From Pseudomonadota bacterium (GTDB lineage Bacteria > Myxococcota_A > Polyangia > Polyangiales > Polyangiaceae): 64,000 bases of DNA. The DNA lies in contig JAEYWK010000239.1 in NCBI GenBank assembly GCA_023431345.1, forward strand, positions 15,862-79,861, read 5' to 3'. The notes below the pieces were generated by a model. The model was not told where the DNA came from and made no database searches. It saw only the letters and a list, made by a program, of their open reading frames with translations. The position numbers and the translations under genes were made by a program. Of this stretch, positions 36,905-46,707 are shown piece after piece (position 1 is the stretch's first letter; every line of letters starts with the position of its first letter).

Positions 36905-37738
36905 ATGCGAAGCGCGCCCTGGTTCGTCGCAAGCTTGATGGCCATCGCCGGCTGCTGGAGCTCGAGAGACAGCGCCCTGTTCGCTGACGGCGTGCCCCCC
37001 GCAGCGGGAGCGGGCGGCGCCGCCACGGGCGCGAGCGCTGGAACCAGTTCCGCTGCCGCCGGCGGCGTCGAGACGGGAGGCAGCGCCGGCTCGGCCAGCA
37101 AGGGCGGCGAAGGCGCGCAGACCTCGCAAGGTGGAACCGGAGCGACGACGGCAGGCGGCGGCGCAAGCGGCGGAAGTGGCGGACAGCCGCTCCAGATCCC
37201 GGTGATCACGGATTGCGCGATGGTCGAGGGCGCGACCGTGAGTCCGTTCAACGGGCACTGCTATCGCGTCGCCTTCGAGAACCTCACCTTCGCGGGAGCG
37301 CGCGACGCTTGCCACGCCGCCGGCGGTCATTTGGCGACCATCGGCTCCCAGGACGAGAACGACTTCGTGCGCGATCTGCACGTTGGCGAGCATTGGATCG
37401 GCGCGAGCGACGACCGCTCCGACACGACGCCCGGCGTGGGTACCTACCGCTGGGTGACCGATGAACCTTGGACGTTCTCGGACTGGGAGAGCGGCCAGCC
37501 CAACGCGTACAAGACCGACTGCCCCGACGACAACGACGACGCGGACTGCTACGAGCACTGCGCGTTCCAAACCAAAGAGGGTGATTGGAACGATCGCTCT
37601 TGCTGGCACACGGTGGTCTCGATCTGCGAGTGGGACATCGAGGCCGAGATCGAGCCCGGCGCGGGCGGCGCGGGTGGCGCGGGCGGCGCGGGTGGCGCGG
37701 CGGAGCCGGGCGGCGACGCCGGTGCCGCGGTGGAGTGA
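36905..37738 (+). CDS. Secreted lipoprotein with C-type lectin domain
   Basis: 277 residues. The N-terminus MRSAPWFVASLMAIAGCWSS is a lipoprotein signal with Cys in IAGC. A Gly/Ala/Ser-rich linker of about 85 residues leads to a C-type lectin fold: HCYRVAFENLTFAGARDACHAAGGHLATI, then HWIGASDD, TYRWVTDEPWTFSDWESGQPN and WNDRSCWHTVVSICEW. The Cys pattern and WND motif are canonical. The calcium/sugar site resembles a QPN/WND type, so carbohydrate binding is plausible. The C-terminus is a (GAG)n-like low-complexity tail. An earlier ATG (36854) is possible but would precede the signal peptide. It is divergent from the Ser/Thr kinase. Confidence 0.85.
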   Translation: MRSAPWFVASLMAIAGCWSSRDSALFADGVPPAAGAGGAATGASAGTSSAAAGGVETGGSAGSASKGGEGAQTSQGGTGATTAGGGASGGSGGQPLQIPVITDCAMVEGATVSPFNGHCYRVAFENLTFAGARDACHAAGGHLATIGSQDENDFVRDLHVGEHWIGASDDRSDTTPGVGTYRWVTDEPWTFSDWESGQPNAYKTDCPDDNDDADCYEHCAFQTKEGDWNDRSCWHTVVSICEWDIEAEIEPGAGGAGGAGGAGGAAEPGGDAGAAVE

Positions 37739-37906
37739 GCGCGCTCAGGCGTGAGGCCCTCGAGCCGCGGGAACGGGCACGTCGGCCGAACGGCCCGAGG
37801 AAATGCCGAGTCAGAGCGGCGCCGGGCCAGATAAAGGCGGGGTTCCGGCCATTTACTTCGCAAAGTCGGCTGCGTCGGGTTAAGGAAGAAAGTTGAACCG
37901 AGGGCA

Positions 37907-40747
37907 ATGCCGACCCTGAGCTCGAGCATCGTCAAACACAACGTTGCCTCGGTGCGCGACGTCGAAGACGCGTTGGCGCGCCAAGCAGTGTACGGCGGTG
38001 ATCTGCTCACCAACCTGCTCGAGCTGTCCCTCGTCAGCGAAGAGCAGCTGGCCCGATTGCTGTCTGACACCTACGAGGTCGCGGCGGCGCCGGCGGGTGA
38101 GCTGCCGAGCGCCGGCCCGAGCGTCCTGCGCTTGGTCCCCCGCGACCTGGCACGCCGCTTCAACCTGTACCCCCTGGAGCAGCAGGACGACACGCTCGTG
38201 GTCGCGGTCGGCGAGCCCTTGCCCGGCGAGGTAGAGAGCGATCTCGGATTTTCACTGGGCTTGCGCATCGAGCAGCGCATCGCGCTGTCCATCCGTATCC
38301 AGCAAGCGCTGGCGCGTGACTACGCCTTGCCGCTCGAACAGCGCGCGGACCGCTTGCTGGCGCAGCTCGCAGGTCGACCGGACCCCAACCCGAGCGTAGC
38401 CCCGGGGCCCCCCTCGCCTCCTAGCCCCGAGCCCAGGCCCGCGGAGCTCGAGCCCTCACCGGAGCAGCCGTCGCTGCCCGCGGCGGAGCTCGAGCCGCCA
38501 CCGGAGCGGACGTCGGTGCCGGAACCCGAGCCGCCAGCGGAGCGCACGTCGGCGCTACCGCTCGAGGAGCGGCCAGCCGTGAGCCAGCGCTCGCTCACCG
38601 TGGATCGTAGCCAGCTGGATCTCAGCGCTCTCACGCGCAAGGAACCCAAGCCACGCCGCCGCGGACCCTACACGCCCGCGATGGCCGAGCGTGATTTGCT
38701 CGAAGCCGAGGACCGCGATGACGTGCTGCGCGCCTTCTTCGATTTTGCATCGCAATACTTCGAGTACGCGGCGCTGTTCGCCATCCACGGGGACCTGGCG
38801 GAAGGCCGCGACGCGGCCGGCTCCGGGGCACCGCGCGCGCGTGTGCTCTCGCTGGGTATCCCCCTCGAGCTACCGAGCTCCCTCTCACGCGCCGCCGCTA
38901 CCGACCGCTTCTCGTTGGTGCGCTTGGGAGCAGGCGGGCTCGACGGCGCCTTCGCGCGTGACCTCGACCGCCGCCCTGGCCCGCAAACGCTGATGCTGCC
39001 GATCCGCGTCCGCAAGCGCACGGTGCTCGTTTTTTACGGCGATCACGGGCACCGCGACGTGCAGCTCGAGGCGGTGGGTCAGGTGATCTCGTTCGCGCCG
39101 CTGGTCTCGAGCGCGCTCGAGCACCTGATCTTGAAGCGCAAGCAATCGTCCGCAGCTTCGATTCCGCCGCGCGCGCCGCTACGGCCGAGGAACGCGCCGC
39201 TGCCACGGCCCGAGGAGCGGGCGGCTGCGCTGGCATCGGCGCTCGGCGTGGAGGAGCCGCCCGTCTCGTCACGGCCTCCCAGCTCGCGCGCGTCCGGGCT
39301 GGCGCGCCCCGTGATCGCCGTCGGCGAGCTGAAGCGCACGAAGACGCCCGCCCACGGCTCGCTCGCGCCACCAGCGCCGCGGGCTTCACTCGCGCCAGGG
39401 CGCACGTCGCAGGCTCCCCTCTCTCCGGCTGCGCTCGCGCCCGCCCGCGCCGCTGATGCTCCCGTGGTGCCGGCTGCGCTCGCGCCCGCCTCGAATGCCC
39501 CCGTCGTTTCACCGCCAGCTCCCAGCGGCGATCCGCTGGAAGAAGGTTGGGATTTGACGTTCCGGCCGCGCGAGCGCGGCACGGAGCCGGGCATGGGTAC
39601 GCAGAGCCGCAAGCTCGAGCTCGTCCCAGAGCCGATGAACGAAGGGCCCTCGCTCGAGGTCAGCGAGCAGAGTGAAGAAGACGCCCTGGCGGCGGAGGCC
39701 GCCGGCTCCCCCGAAGCGCCCGAGATCTCCGTCGGCCCAGGCGCGTTCGAAGACGAGCTCGACCTGCCCCCCGACAGCGGCGGCGTTCCGCTCGCGCCCG
39801 CGTCGCGCTCGCTCGCGCACAGCGCGCGGCCGCTGCCGATGGCCAATCGCTCGGAAGAGCTCCGGCTCCCCACCGTCATCGTCGACCTGGCCAACGACTG
39901 CCAGGCTTTGCTCGAGCAGCTACTCGCTGGCAGCTCAGCGGCGGGTGACAAGCTGGTGCAGCTGGGTGAGCCGGCGATCGCGGTGCTCGCAGGAGCTTTC
40001 CCAGGCCCCATCACCGCGGAGCTGCGCAGAGGCGTCGGCAGCGCCCCTTCGCGCGCCTCCGAGTGCGGGCCGATCTTGCGCACGCTGGCGCGCATCGGCG
40101 TGCGGGCTGCTCCCGTGCTCGTGGTACGCACCGCCGACGCAGACCCGAACGTGCGCGCTTGGGCCACGCGCCTGCTCGGCGAGATGCCAGGCGAGGACGC
40201 GGCGCGCGCCATCGTGCGGCGCTTCATCGATGACGAGCAAGAGGTGCGACGCGCGGCGCTGGCAGCGGGCCGACTGATGCAGAATCACGTCGAAGCTCGC
40301 TCGATGATCCACGCAGGGTTGGCGGATCTGCTGGGAGAGTCGTCGCGGCCCGAAGTTCAACGACACGCGCTGATCGAGGCCATCGCCGACCTGCGCGACG
40401 GCCGCGCCGTCCCCACCGTGCTCCGGCTCTTGGAAGATCGCTCGAGCGACATCGTTCGCTCCGCGCATTGGGCGCTCGTGGTGCTGGCGCGACAGGACTA
40501 CGGCCTCTCCGCGGCCGCTTGGGAAGAATGGTGGCGGCAAAACTCCGCGCGGCACCGCATCGAGTGGCTCATCGATGCGCTGATGCACGAATCGACCGAT
40601 ATTCGCCGCGCCGCTGGCGACGAGCTGAAGTCGACGACGAAGGAGTACTTCGGCTACTACGACGACCTGCCGCTGCTGGAGCGGCAGAAGGCTCAGACGC
40701 GTTACCGAGAGTGGTGGGAAGCGAAAGGCAAGGCGCGGTTTCGGTAA
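37907..40747 (+). CDS. Large MshEN-domain protein with GAF-like and HEAT-repeat regions
   Basis: 946 residues. About 1-155 is an MshEN (type II secretion ATPase N-terminal) domain: SVRDVEDALARQAVYGG, LVSEEQLARLLSDTYEV, LRLVPRDLARRFNLYPLEQQ. This domain often binds cyclic-di-GMP. A Pro/Glu linker follows, then a GAF-like alpha/beta segment at about 255-410 (FDFASQYFEYAALFAIHGD, LMLPIRVRKRTVLVFYGD). A second long Pro/Ala linker leads to about 640-940, helical HEAT repeats such as DPNVRAWATRLLGEMP and DEQEVRRAALAAGRL. No ATPase motif is present. It looks like a cytosolic signalling or scaffold protein. The start ATG is clear but has a weak ribosome site. Confidence 0.8.
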   Translation: MPTLSSSIVKHNVASVRDVEDALARQAVYGGDLLTNLLELSLVSEEQLARLLSDTYEVAAAPAGELPSAGPSVLRLVPRDLARRFNLYPLEQQDDTLVVAVGEPLPGEVESDLGFSLGLRIEQRIALSIRIQQALARDYALPLEQRADRLLAQLAGRPDPNPSVAPGPPSPPSPEPRPAELEPSPEQPSLPAAELEPPPERTSVPEPEPPAERTSALPLEERPAVSQRSLTVDRSQLDLSALTRKEPKPRRRGPYTPAMAERDLLEAEDRDDVLRAFFDFASQYFEYAALFAIHGDLAEGRDAAGSGAPRARVLSLGIPLELPSSLSRAAATDRFSLVRLGAGGLDGAFARDLDRRPGPQTLMLPIRVRKRTVLVFYGDHGHRDVQLEAVGQVISFAPLVSSALEHLILKRKQSSAASIPPRAPLRPRNAPLPRPEERAAALASALGVEEPPVSSRPPSSRASGLARPVIAVGELKRTKTPAHGSLAPPAPRASLAPGRTSQAPLSPAALAPARAADAPVVPAALAPASNAPVVSPPAPSGDPLEEGWDLTFRPRERGTEPGMGTQSRKLELVPEPMNEGPSLEVSEQSEEDALAAEAAGSPEAPEISVGPGAFEDELDLPPDSGGVPLAPASRSLAHSARPLPMANRSEELRLPTVIVDLANDCQALLEQLLAGSSAAGDKLVQLGEPAIAVLAGAFPGPITAELRRGVGSAPSRASECGPILRTLARIGVRAAPVLVVRTADADPNVRAWATRLLGEMPGEDAARAIVRRFIDDEQEVRRAALAAGRLMQNHVEARSMIHAGLADLLGESSRPEVQRHALIEAIADLRDGRAVPTVLRLLEDRSSDIVRSAHWALVVLARQDYGLSAAAWEEWWRQNSARHRIEWLIDALMHESTDIRRAAGDELKSTTKEYFGYYDDLPLLERQKAQTRYREWWEAKGKARFR

Positions 40748-40775
40748 GGGCCCGCGCGGGCATCCCGGCCGCGGC

Positions 40776-40997
40776 CTAAAGGAACCAGACGCCGATGACG
40801 CAGAGGACGGTCGCGACGGCGACCGAAATCATCGCGAGCGCTTCCCACGCGCCGCTGCGCGCGTCCGTGAAGCGCAGCTCGATCGAGGCGATGCGGCTCA
40901 CCTCGCGGCGCTTGCGACCGGAGAGGGCCAGGTTGGCGGCGCGCAGCGCCGGATCGAAAATCTGCTCGTTCTCCGACACGGGGCCTGGTTCTTCCAT
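40776..40997 (-). CDS. Small protein with one C-terminal membrane helix
   Basis: 73 residues from the ATG at 40997; an upstream in-frame GTG at 41009 would add four. The soluble N-terminus contains ENEQIFDPALRAANLALSGRKRREVSR, and the C-terminus is a single hydrophobic helix (ALAMISVAVATVLCVIGVWFL). This is a tail-anchored-like layout. No family is recognised. It sits 44 bases downstream of the lipoprotein gene on the same strand and may share its transcript. Confidence 0.45.
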   Translation of the reverse strand: MEEPGPVSENEQIFDPALRAANLALSGRKRREVSRIASIELRFTDARSGAWEALAMISVAVATVLCVIGVWFL

Positions 40998-41041
40998 GGA
41001 CCCCGTCACGCGCCAAGCGCAAAACGCCGAAGCCGAAGCCG

Positions 41042-41563
41042 TTACTTTTCTTCGCTAGACGAGCCGCCGATGGGGGCGGATTTCTTGGCGCCCGTCAGGT
41101 CGATCTCCCAGTTCAGCGTTTGCTCACTGCCTTCGTACGACGGCACGATGATGGCCTTGAGCGCGCGCAGCACACACTTCCCGACCGCGGTGCTTTCGCC
41201 GTACGGGTCCGAGATGGTGGCGGACTTCACGTGGCCATCGTTGCCGAACGTGACCGCGACCGTCGCTTTGCCCTTCGGGCTCTTCTCGGTCACCGACTCG
41301 GGACAGCTCTCGGCCGAGTTCGCCGCGCGGCTCATCTCGATTTCGCCTTGCTTGGCGTCCCAGCCGCGGCGCTTGTCTTCGTCCGTCGTCTCGTTGCTCG
41401 TATCGTAGGCGTCGCTGTCGCGCTGATTCCTCATTTGCTCGGCGCCCGCCGCCTCTTGCTCGGCGATCAGCTCGTCGGGCGTCTTCACGTGATCCGCTTC
41501 CATGCTCGGACCGCATGCCGTCGAAACACCGAGAACCAACACACCCAGAGCTACGCGCTTCAT
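41042..41563 (-). CDS. Lipoprotein with TonB/AgmX-like C-terminal domain
   Basis: 173 residues. MKRVALGVLVLGVSTACGPSM is a lipoprotein signal peptide with Cys at STAC. An acidic helical stretch follows. The C-terminal 80 residues (KGKATVAVTFGNDGHVKSATISDPYG, then GKCVLRALKAIIVPSYEG) match the pattern of TonB-like C-terminal domains in myxobacterial AgmX/gliding proteins: beta strands and a short helix after a conserved Cys pair. The partner is unknown. The ATG at 41561-41563 is chosen for the signal peptide; the long upstream open frame is low-complexity. Confidence 0.75.
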   Translation of the reverse strand: MKRVALGVLVLGVSTACGPSMEADHVKTPDELIAEQEAAGAEQMRNQRDSDAYDTSNETTDEDKRRGWDAKQGEIEMSRAANSAESCPESVTEKSPKGKATVAVTFGNDGHVKSATISDPYGESTAVGKCVLRALKAIIVPSYEGSEQTLNWEIDLTGAKKSAPIGGSSSEEK

Positions 41564-41828
41564 GGCGCCGCATCCTAATCGAGCGGACGCGAGCGAAACA
41601 ACAGGAAGACGGGACGACGGCGAGGTTTTTCGCGCTCTTCGACGCCCTTTGGCCTCGCCAGCGGTCCCGCGTACCTCCAATCCGAAAAAAGCCGTTGGCG
41701 TCGAACGCGGCGCTGGAAGGCGCCGCCGCGCGTTGCCCGAAACGTCGCGCACGCGCTCACGCAAGGCTTCCCGTTGGACCACTTTGACCCTGCCGAGGGC
41801 CAGCCCGTGCTCCGCGGCGAGCGGCAGC

Positions 41829-41900
41829 GCGGCGACGAGCGGCACTGCGGCGACGAGCGGCACTGCGGCGACGAGCGGCACCGCGGCGACGAGCGGCAGC
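41829..41900. repeat. 18-base tandem repeat, four copies
   Basis: Four near-identical copies of GCGGCGACGAGCGGCACT lie at 41829-41846, 41847-41864, 41865-41882 and 41883-41900; the last differs at two positions and a partial copy flanks each side. It sits in the 356-base space between the lipoprotein start and the end of the sigma-54 regulator gene. The rest of that space shows no gene. Confidence 0.85.
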
Positions 41901-41919
41901 GCGGCACCGCGGCGACGCG

Positions 41920-43284
<1,365 letters not shown>

Positions 43285-43387
43285 TGTGCAAAAAGTTTAG
43301 CCCACGGGCCGGAACCTCGCAACATCTTCAGCCGGAGCGGTCGCGGCGTGGCCATGCCGGAGCGGCTTGGGATATACACGCAGCCCC

Positions 43388-44608
43388 ATGCTCGCAGGTT
43401 TGGACCAGCTCTACAGCGCTCAGATCGGAAACCTCCGCCGCCGCCTGCGCGGGGAGCGCCTCGCGGTGCTCACTCACGCCGCGGCCATCGACCGGCGCGG
43501 CCGCCATTTGCTCACGGTGCTCGAGGAGCTCGGCGCCTCACCGCAAGTGATCTTCACGCCCGAGCACGGCCTGGACGCAGACGCGCAAGCCGAAGAGCCC
43601 GTCCAAGACGCGGCTCCGTCGGCGGAGGCGTCGGGCCCTCGCGTCATCAGCCTGTACGGCGATACCAAAGAGCGGCTCTCACCCACACCGGAGGAGTTGG
43701 AGGGAATCGAGCTGCTCGTGATCGATCTCGCCGACGTCGGCAGCCGCTATTACACGTACGTGTGGACGGCCCTGCTCGCGGCGCGCGCCGCCGCCGCCAA
43801 GGGCATTCACACCGTCGTGCTCGATAGGCCCAACCCCATCTCCGGCGATCCCGCGCTGCTCGAAGGCGCGCCGCAGCGCGAAGGCTTCCTGTCTTTCGTG
43901 GGCCTCGAGCCGTTTCCGATCCGTCATTGCCTCACGCTCGGCGAGCTCCTCGCGCAGCTATTCGAGCGCGACGGGCTGGCGCTCGGACCGGAAGGTGCGC
44001 TGTCGGTGGCGCGGGTGCTGGGCTGGGAGCGACAACGCACGGCTGAAGCCTGGGGGCGCCCGTTCATCATGCCGTCGCCGAACATGCCGACGCTGGAGAC
44101 GGCGCTGGTGTACCCCGGCGGCTGCCTGCTCGAAGGCACGAACCTGTCGGAAGGCCGCGGCACCACGGCTCCGTTCCAGCTGGTCGGCGCGCCTTTCCTC
44201 GACGGCCAAGCCCTGGCGCAAGCGCTCAGCGAAGCGGGCACGCCCGGGGTGCTGGTGCGCCCCGTCACCTTCAAGCCGACGTTCGAGAAGCACGCCGGCC
44301 AGCGCTGCAGCGGCGTGATGCTTCACGTGACGAACCCGGCGCTGTTCCGGCCCGTAGCGACGTACTTGACGCTCATCACGCTGGCGCGCGCGCAGGCTCC
44401 GGAGACGTTCCAGTTTCGCACCACGCCCTACGAGTTCGAAGCGACGATTCCCGCCTTCGATTTGCTCACGGGCTCCGCCGAAGCGCGCACCGCGATCACG
44501 GCGGGCGCCTCCGCCGAAGACGTCGTCGCGACGACGGCTCCGGTGGATCCAGCGCTGCGCGAGACGGTGTTGGCAGCCGAAGCGCGGCTCGAGCGCGCCG
44601 CCATCTGA
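43388..44608 (+). CDS. DUF1343 protein, NamZ-like exo-beta-N-acetylmuramidase
   Basis: 406 residues. The DUF1343 pattern is visible: LAVLTHAAAIDRRGRH, VIFTPEHGLDAD, IELLVIDLADVGSRYYTYVWT, VLDRPNPISGD, and in the second half MPSPNMPTLETALVYPGGCLLEGTNLSEGRGTT. Bacillus NamZ of this family removes terminal N-acetylmuramic acid from peptidoglycan fragments (established). Here it could serve wall recycling or degradation of prey wall. No signal peptide is evident, which points to cytosolic recycling. The ATG at 43388 is chosen as the start of the conserved fold. Confidence 0.85.
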   Translation: MLAGLDQLYSAQIGNLRRRLRGERLAVLTHAAAIDRRGRHLLTVLEELGASPQVIFTPEHGLDADAQAEEPVQDAAPSAEASGPRVISLYGDTKERLSPTPEELEGIELLVIDLADVGSRYYTYVWTALLAARAAAAKGIHTVVLDRPNPISGDPALLEGAPQREGFLSFVGLEPFPIRHCLTLGELLAQLFERDGLALGPEGALSVARVLGWERQRTAEAWGRPFIMPSPNMPTLETALVYPGGCLLEGTNLSEGRGTTAPFQLVGAPFLDGQALAQALSEAGTPGVLVRPVTFKPTFEKHAGQRCSGVMLHVTNPALFRPVATYLTLITLARAQAPETFQFRTTPYEFEATIPAFDLLTGSAEARTAITAGASAEDVVATTAPVDPALRETVLAAEARLERAAI

Positions 44609-44609
44609 G

Positions 44610-45983
44610 CTAGCCGCGCATCGCTTGCTCGACGTCGTCGACCAACTTCGGCACGGCGCGGCTGAGCACCTCGGCGCCGGAGTCGGTCACGAGCACGTCG
44701 TCTTCGATGCGGATACCGCGCACGTCTGCGAAGCGCGAGAGCTCGTCGCGAGCGAGGACGCTCTCGAGCTCACCGACCTCCCCCGGCCGCTCGAGGATGC
44801 GACGAATCTGGTAGAAGCCGGGCTCGATCGTGACGCACATGCCCGGCTCGAGGTCGCGATCGAGCCGCAGGTAGCGGTCACCGGGGGCTTCGGCGCGTGC
44901 ACGGCCCGGCGCGTAGCCGGCGCGATCCCCGAGATCTTCGAGATCGTGCACATCGAGGCCGAGCAAGTGACCGACGCCGTGAGGGAAGAACAGGGCCGCG
45001 GCGCCGCGCTCGTAGAGGTCGGCCGCGTTGCCGCGCAAGATCCCGAGGCCGATCAGCCCCTCCACCAGGGTGAGCCCAGCGACGCGGTGCACCTCGAGGT
45101 AGCGCACGCCGGGTCTCACGGCGCGGATCGCCGCGAGCTGCGACGCGAGCACGACCTCGTACAGGGCTCGCTGCGTGGGCGAGAACTTGCCGCTGACGGG
45201 CCAAACGCGCGTCACGTCCCCCGCGAAGCCCTCCGGCGTCTCCGCGCCCACGTCGGCCAGCACCAGATCGCTCGGGCCGAGCAGGCCGTCGTGACGGTCA
45301 TTGTGCAGCACCTCGCCGTGCACGGTGACGATCGAGCCGTAGGCGGTGCTGCAGCCAGCGGCCGTGATCTCGGCTTCCATCGCGGCGCGCACGTTGGCTT
45401 CGCGCTCGCCTTTGCGGGTCGAGCGCATGCCCGCAACGTGAGCGCGCCCCGTAACGATGGCCGCTTCCCGCAGCTGCTCGATGGCGGCGAGGTCGTGCCG
45501 GAGCCGCAAGGCGATCATGGCGTCGGCCAGCTCGAGGTCGGCGCCGGTGAGCTCGCTGCCGCTGCCCGGGTCGATGTCGCGATCGAGCAGCTCCGACAGC
45601 CAGAGGGCCGACTCCCAGTCCTGAGGCGGAAGTGTCATCCACTCGGCGTTCCCCTCGAGCTCGTCGATGGAGCGAACCTCGAGGCCAAGCTGCTGCGACC
45701 AGTCGTCGAGCGACGGCATCGGGCCCGTCCACAGCTCGGCTTCCGGGTCGGAGGGGGGAGCGAAGAGCGTCGCCCTGCCCTCGGCGATCAACAGCGCGGC
45801 GCCCTCGATCGAGCGACCGACGAGGTAGAGGAAATGGCTCTCGGCGCGGAAGGGGAAGCGGTTGTGCTCGAAGTTGCGGGGCCGCGAGTGGCCGGCGATC
45901 AGCAGCGCGGGGCGCGTCAGCTGCTCGGTAAGACGGGCGCGGCGGTCGGAGAAGGCACGAGCGTCGGAGGCTTTCGTCCACAT
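44610..45983 (-). CDS. pepP: Xaa-Pro aminopeptidase, M24B family
   Basis: 457 residues, close to E. coli PepP (441). The N-terminal domain has HNRFPFRAESHFLYLVG, and the C-terminal pita-bread domain holds the two-metal site. The ligands are visible in order: Asp in LVLADVGAE, Asp in FAGDVTRVWP, His in GVGHLLGLDVHD, Glu in VTIEPGFY, and Glu in VRGIRIEDDVLV. It removes the N-terminal residue from peptides with proline second. It is convergent with the NamZ-like gene (one base between stops) and divergent from the peptide operon at 46184. Confidence 0.95.
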   Translation of the reverse strand: MWTKASDARAFSDRRARLTEQLTRPALLIAGHSRPRNFEHNRFPFRAESHFLYLVGRSIEGAALLIAEGRATLFAPPSDPEAELWTGPMPSLDDWSQQLGLEVRSIDELEGNAEWMTLPPQDWESALWLSELLDRDIDPGSGSELTGADLELADAMIALRLRHDLAAIEQLREAAIVTGRAHVAGMRSTRKGEREANVRAAMEAEITAAGCSTAYGSIVTVHGEVLHNDRHDGLLGPSDLVLADVGAETPEGFAGDVTRVWPVSGKFSPTQRALYEVVLASQLAAIRAVRPGVRYLEVHRVAGLTLVEGLIGLGILRGNAADLYERGAAALFFPHGVGHLLGLDVHDLEDLGDRAGYAPGRARAEAPGDRYLRLDRDLEPGMCVTIEPGFYQIRRILERPGEVGELESVLARDELSRFADVRGIRIEDDVLVTDSGAEVLSRAVPKLVDDVEQAMRG

Positions 45984-46079
45984 GATGGGTCGCGATCCGG
46001 CGCGAGGGCCGTTCGTAGTCAGGCAGCGACCGCCTGGGAAAGTGGCGGACGACGGAGCCTAGCAGGTAAACTACGCACC

Positions 46080-46160
46080 CGCTGAAACCGGCGCGTGCCT
46101 TCCGGCATACACCGGCCAGCGCAGGGCAACCCTGCCGACGACGGCTCGCCGTCTCGAGCA
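46080..46160 (+). promoter_or_regulatory. Structured 5' leader of the MNIO peptide operon
   Basis: Short hairpins stack within about 80 bases upstream of the precursor start. They include GCAGGG/CCCTGC (46121-46126 with 46130-46135) and ACGGC/GCCGT (46141-46145 with 46148-46152), with a CCGG-rich segment before them. They could form a regulated leader or simply stabilise the transcript. No known riboswitch consensus is recognised. No -35/-10 pair was convincing. Confidence 0.35.
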
Positions 46161-46183
46161 ACAACTGAAGAAGAGGAGTGGCA

Positions 46184-46507
46184 ATGGCTTTCAGTCTTTC
46201 CAAGTCGATCTTGTCTGCGGCGTCTGCGGGTTTGATGGTGGGCGCAGTGGCCGCCTGCGGTGGCAGCGCTCCCGCCCCCGAGACGCCCGCGGCCGAAGCT
46301 CCCGCCGACATGCCCGACGCGCCCGCAGCGGATGACGCTCATGCCCACGGGGCCGAGCCGGCTGCGGACGCCGCGGGCGGGAAGGAGTGCTGTAAGGGAA
46401 GGAACGAGTGCAAGGGCAAGGGCGCTTGCAAGACCGACGCGAACGCCTGCGCGGGTAAAAACGAGTGCAAGGGCAAGGGCGGCTGCAACGGCCACTGCCC
46501 GCAGTGA
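46184..46507 (+). CDS. Cys-rich lipoprotein precursor peptide of an MNIO (bufferin-like) system
   Basis: 107 residues. The N-terminus MAFSLSKSILSAASAGLMVG is followed by AVAAC, a lipobox with Cys25. Residues 26-64 are an Ala/Pro/Glu/Asp spacer containing HAHG. Residues 65-107 hold eight cysteines at 69, 70, 76, 82, 89, 95, 101 and 105, mostly six apart, within the repeated motif NECKGKGAC / NECKGKGGC. Cys-rich secreted peptides next to DUF692 enzymes are the substrates of MNIO systems; in bufferins the enzyme turns cysteines into thiooxazoles that bind copper (established for other members). A GAGGAG ribosome site precedes the ATG; an in-frame GTG two codons earlier is less likely. Confidence 0.85.
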   Translation: MAFSLSKSILSAASAGLMVGAVAACGGSAPAPETPAAEAPADMPDAPAADDAHAHGAEPAADAAGGKECCKGRNECKGKGACKTDANACAGKNECKGKGGCNGHCPQ

Positions 46508-46534
46508 CCCGCAGCCCCGCTTGAGCGCACGCTG

Positions 46535-46551
46535 AGCCCACCCGCTGGGCT
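46535..46551 (+). terminator. Possible attenuating hairpin between precursor and enzyme
   Basis: A 6-base stem pairs AGCCCA (46535-46540) with TGGGCT (46546-46551) around CCCGC. It lies 28 bases after the precursor stop, inside the 200-base gap before the MNIO gene. It could lower expression of the enzymes relative to the peptide. It has no T-tract, so the support is weak. Confidence 0.25.
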
Positions 46552-46707
46552 TGGGTCCTGGCTTCGCTCGCTCAGCTCGAGGCGCGTGCTCGCGTACGCC
46601 GCTTCGAGCTTACCCCGAGCTCAGCGGACGCCGAGACAGCGGGTGGCTTGCTGGCGCCCTCGGGGCCCGCCTCACTCGCGACATCACCCTCCACGCCGCG
46701 GACTGCC

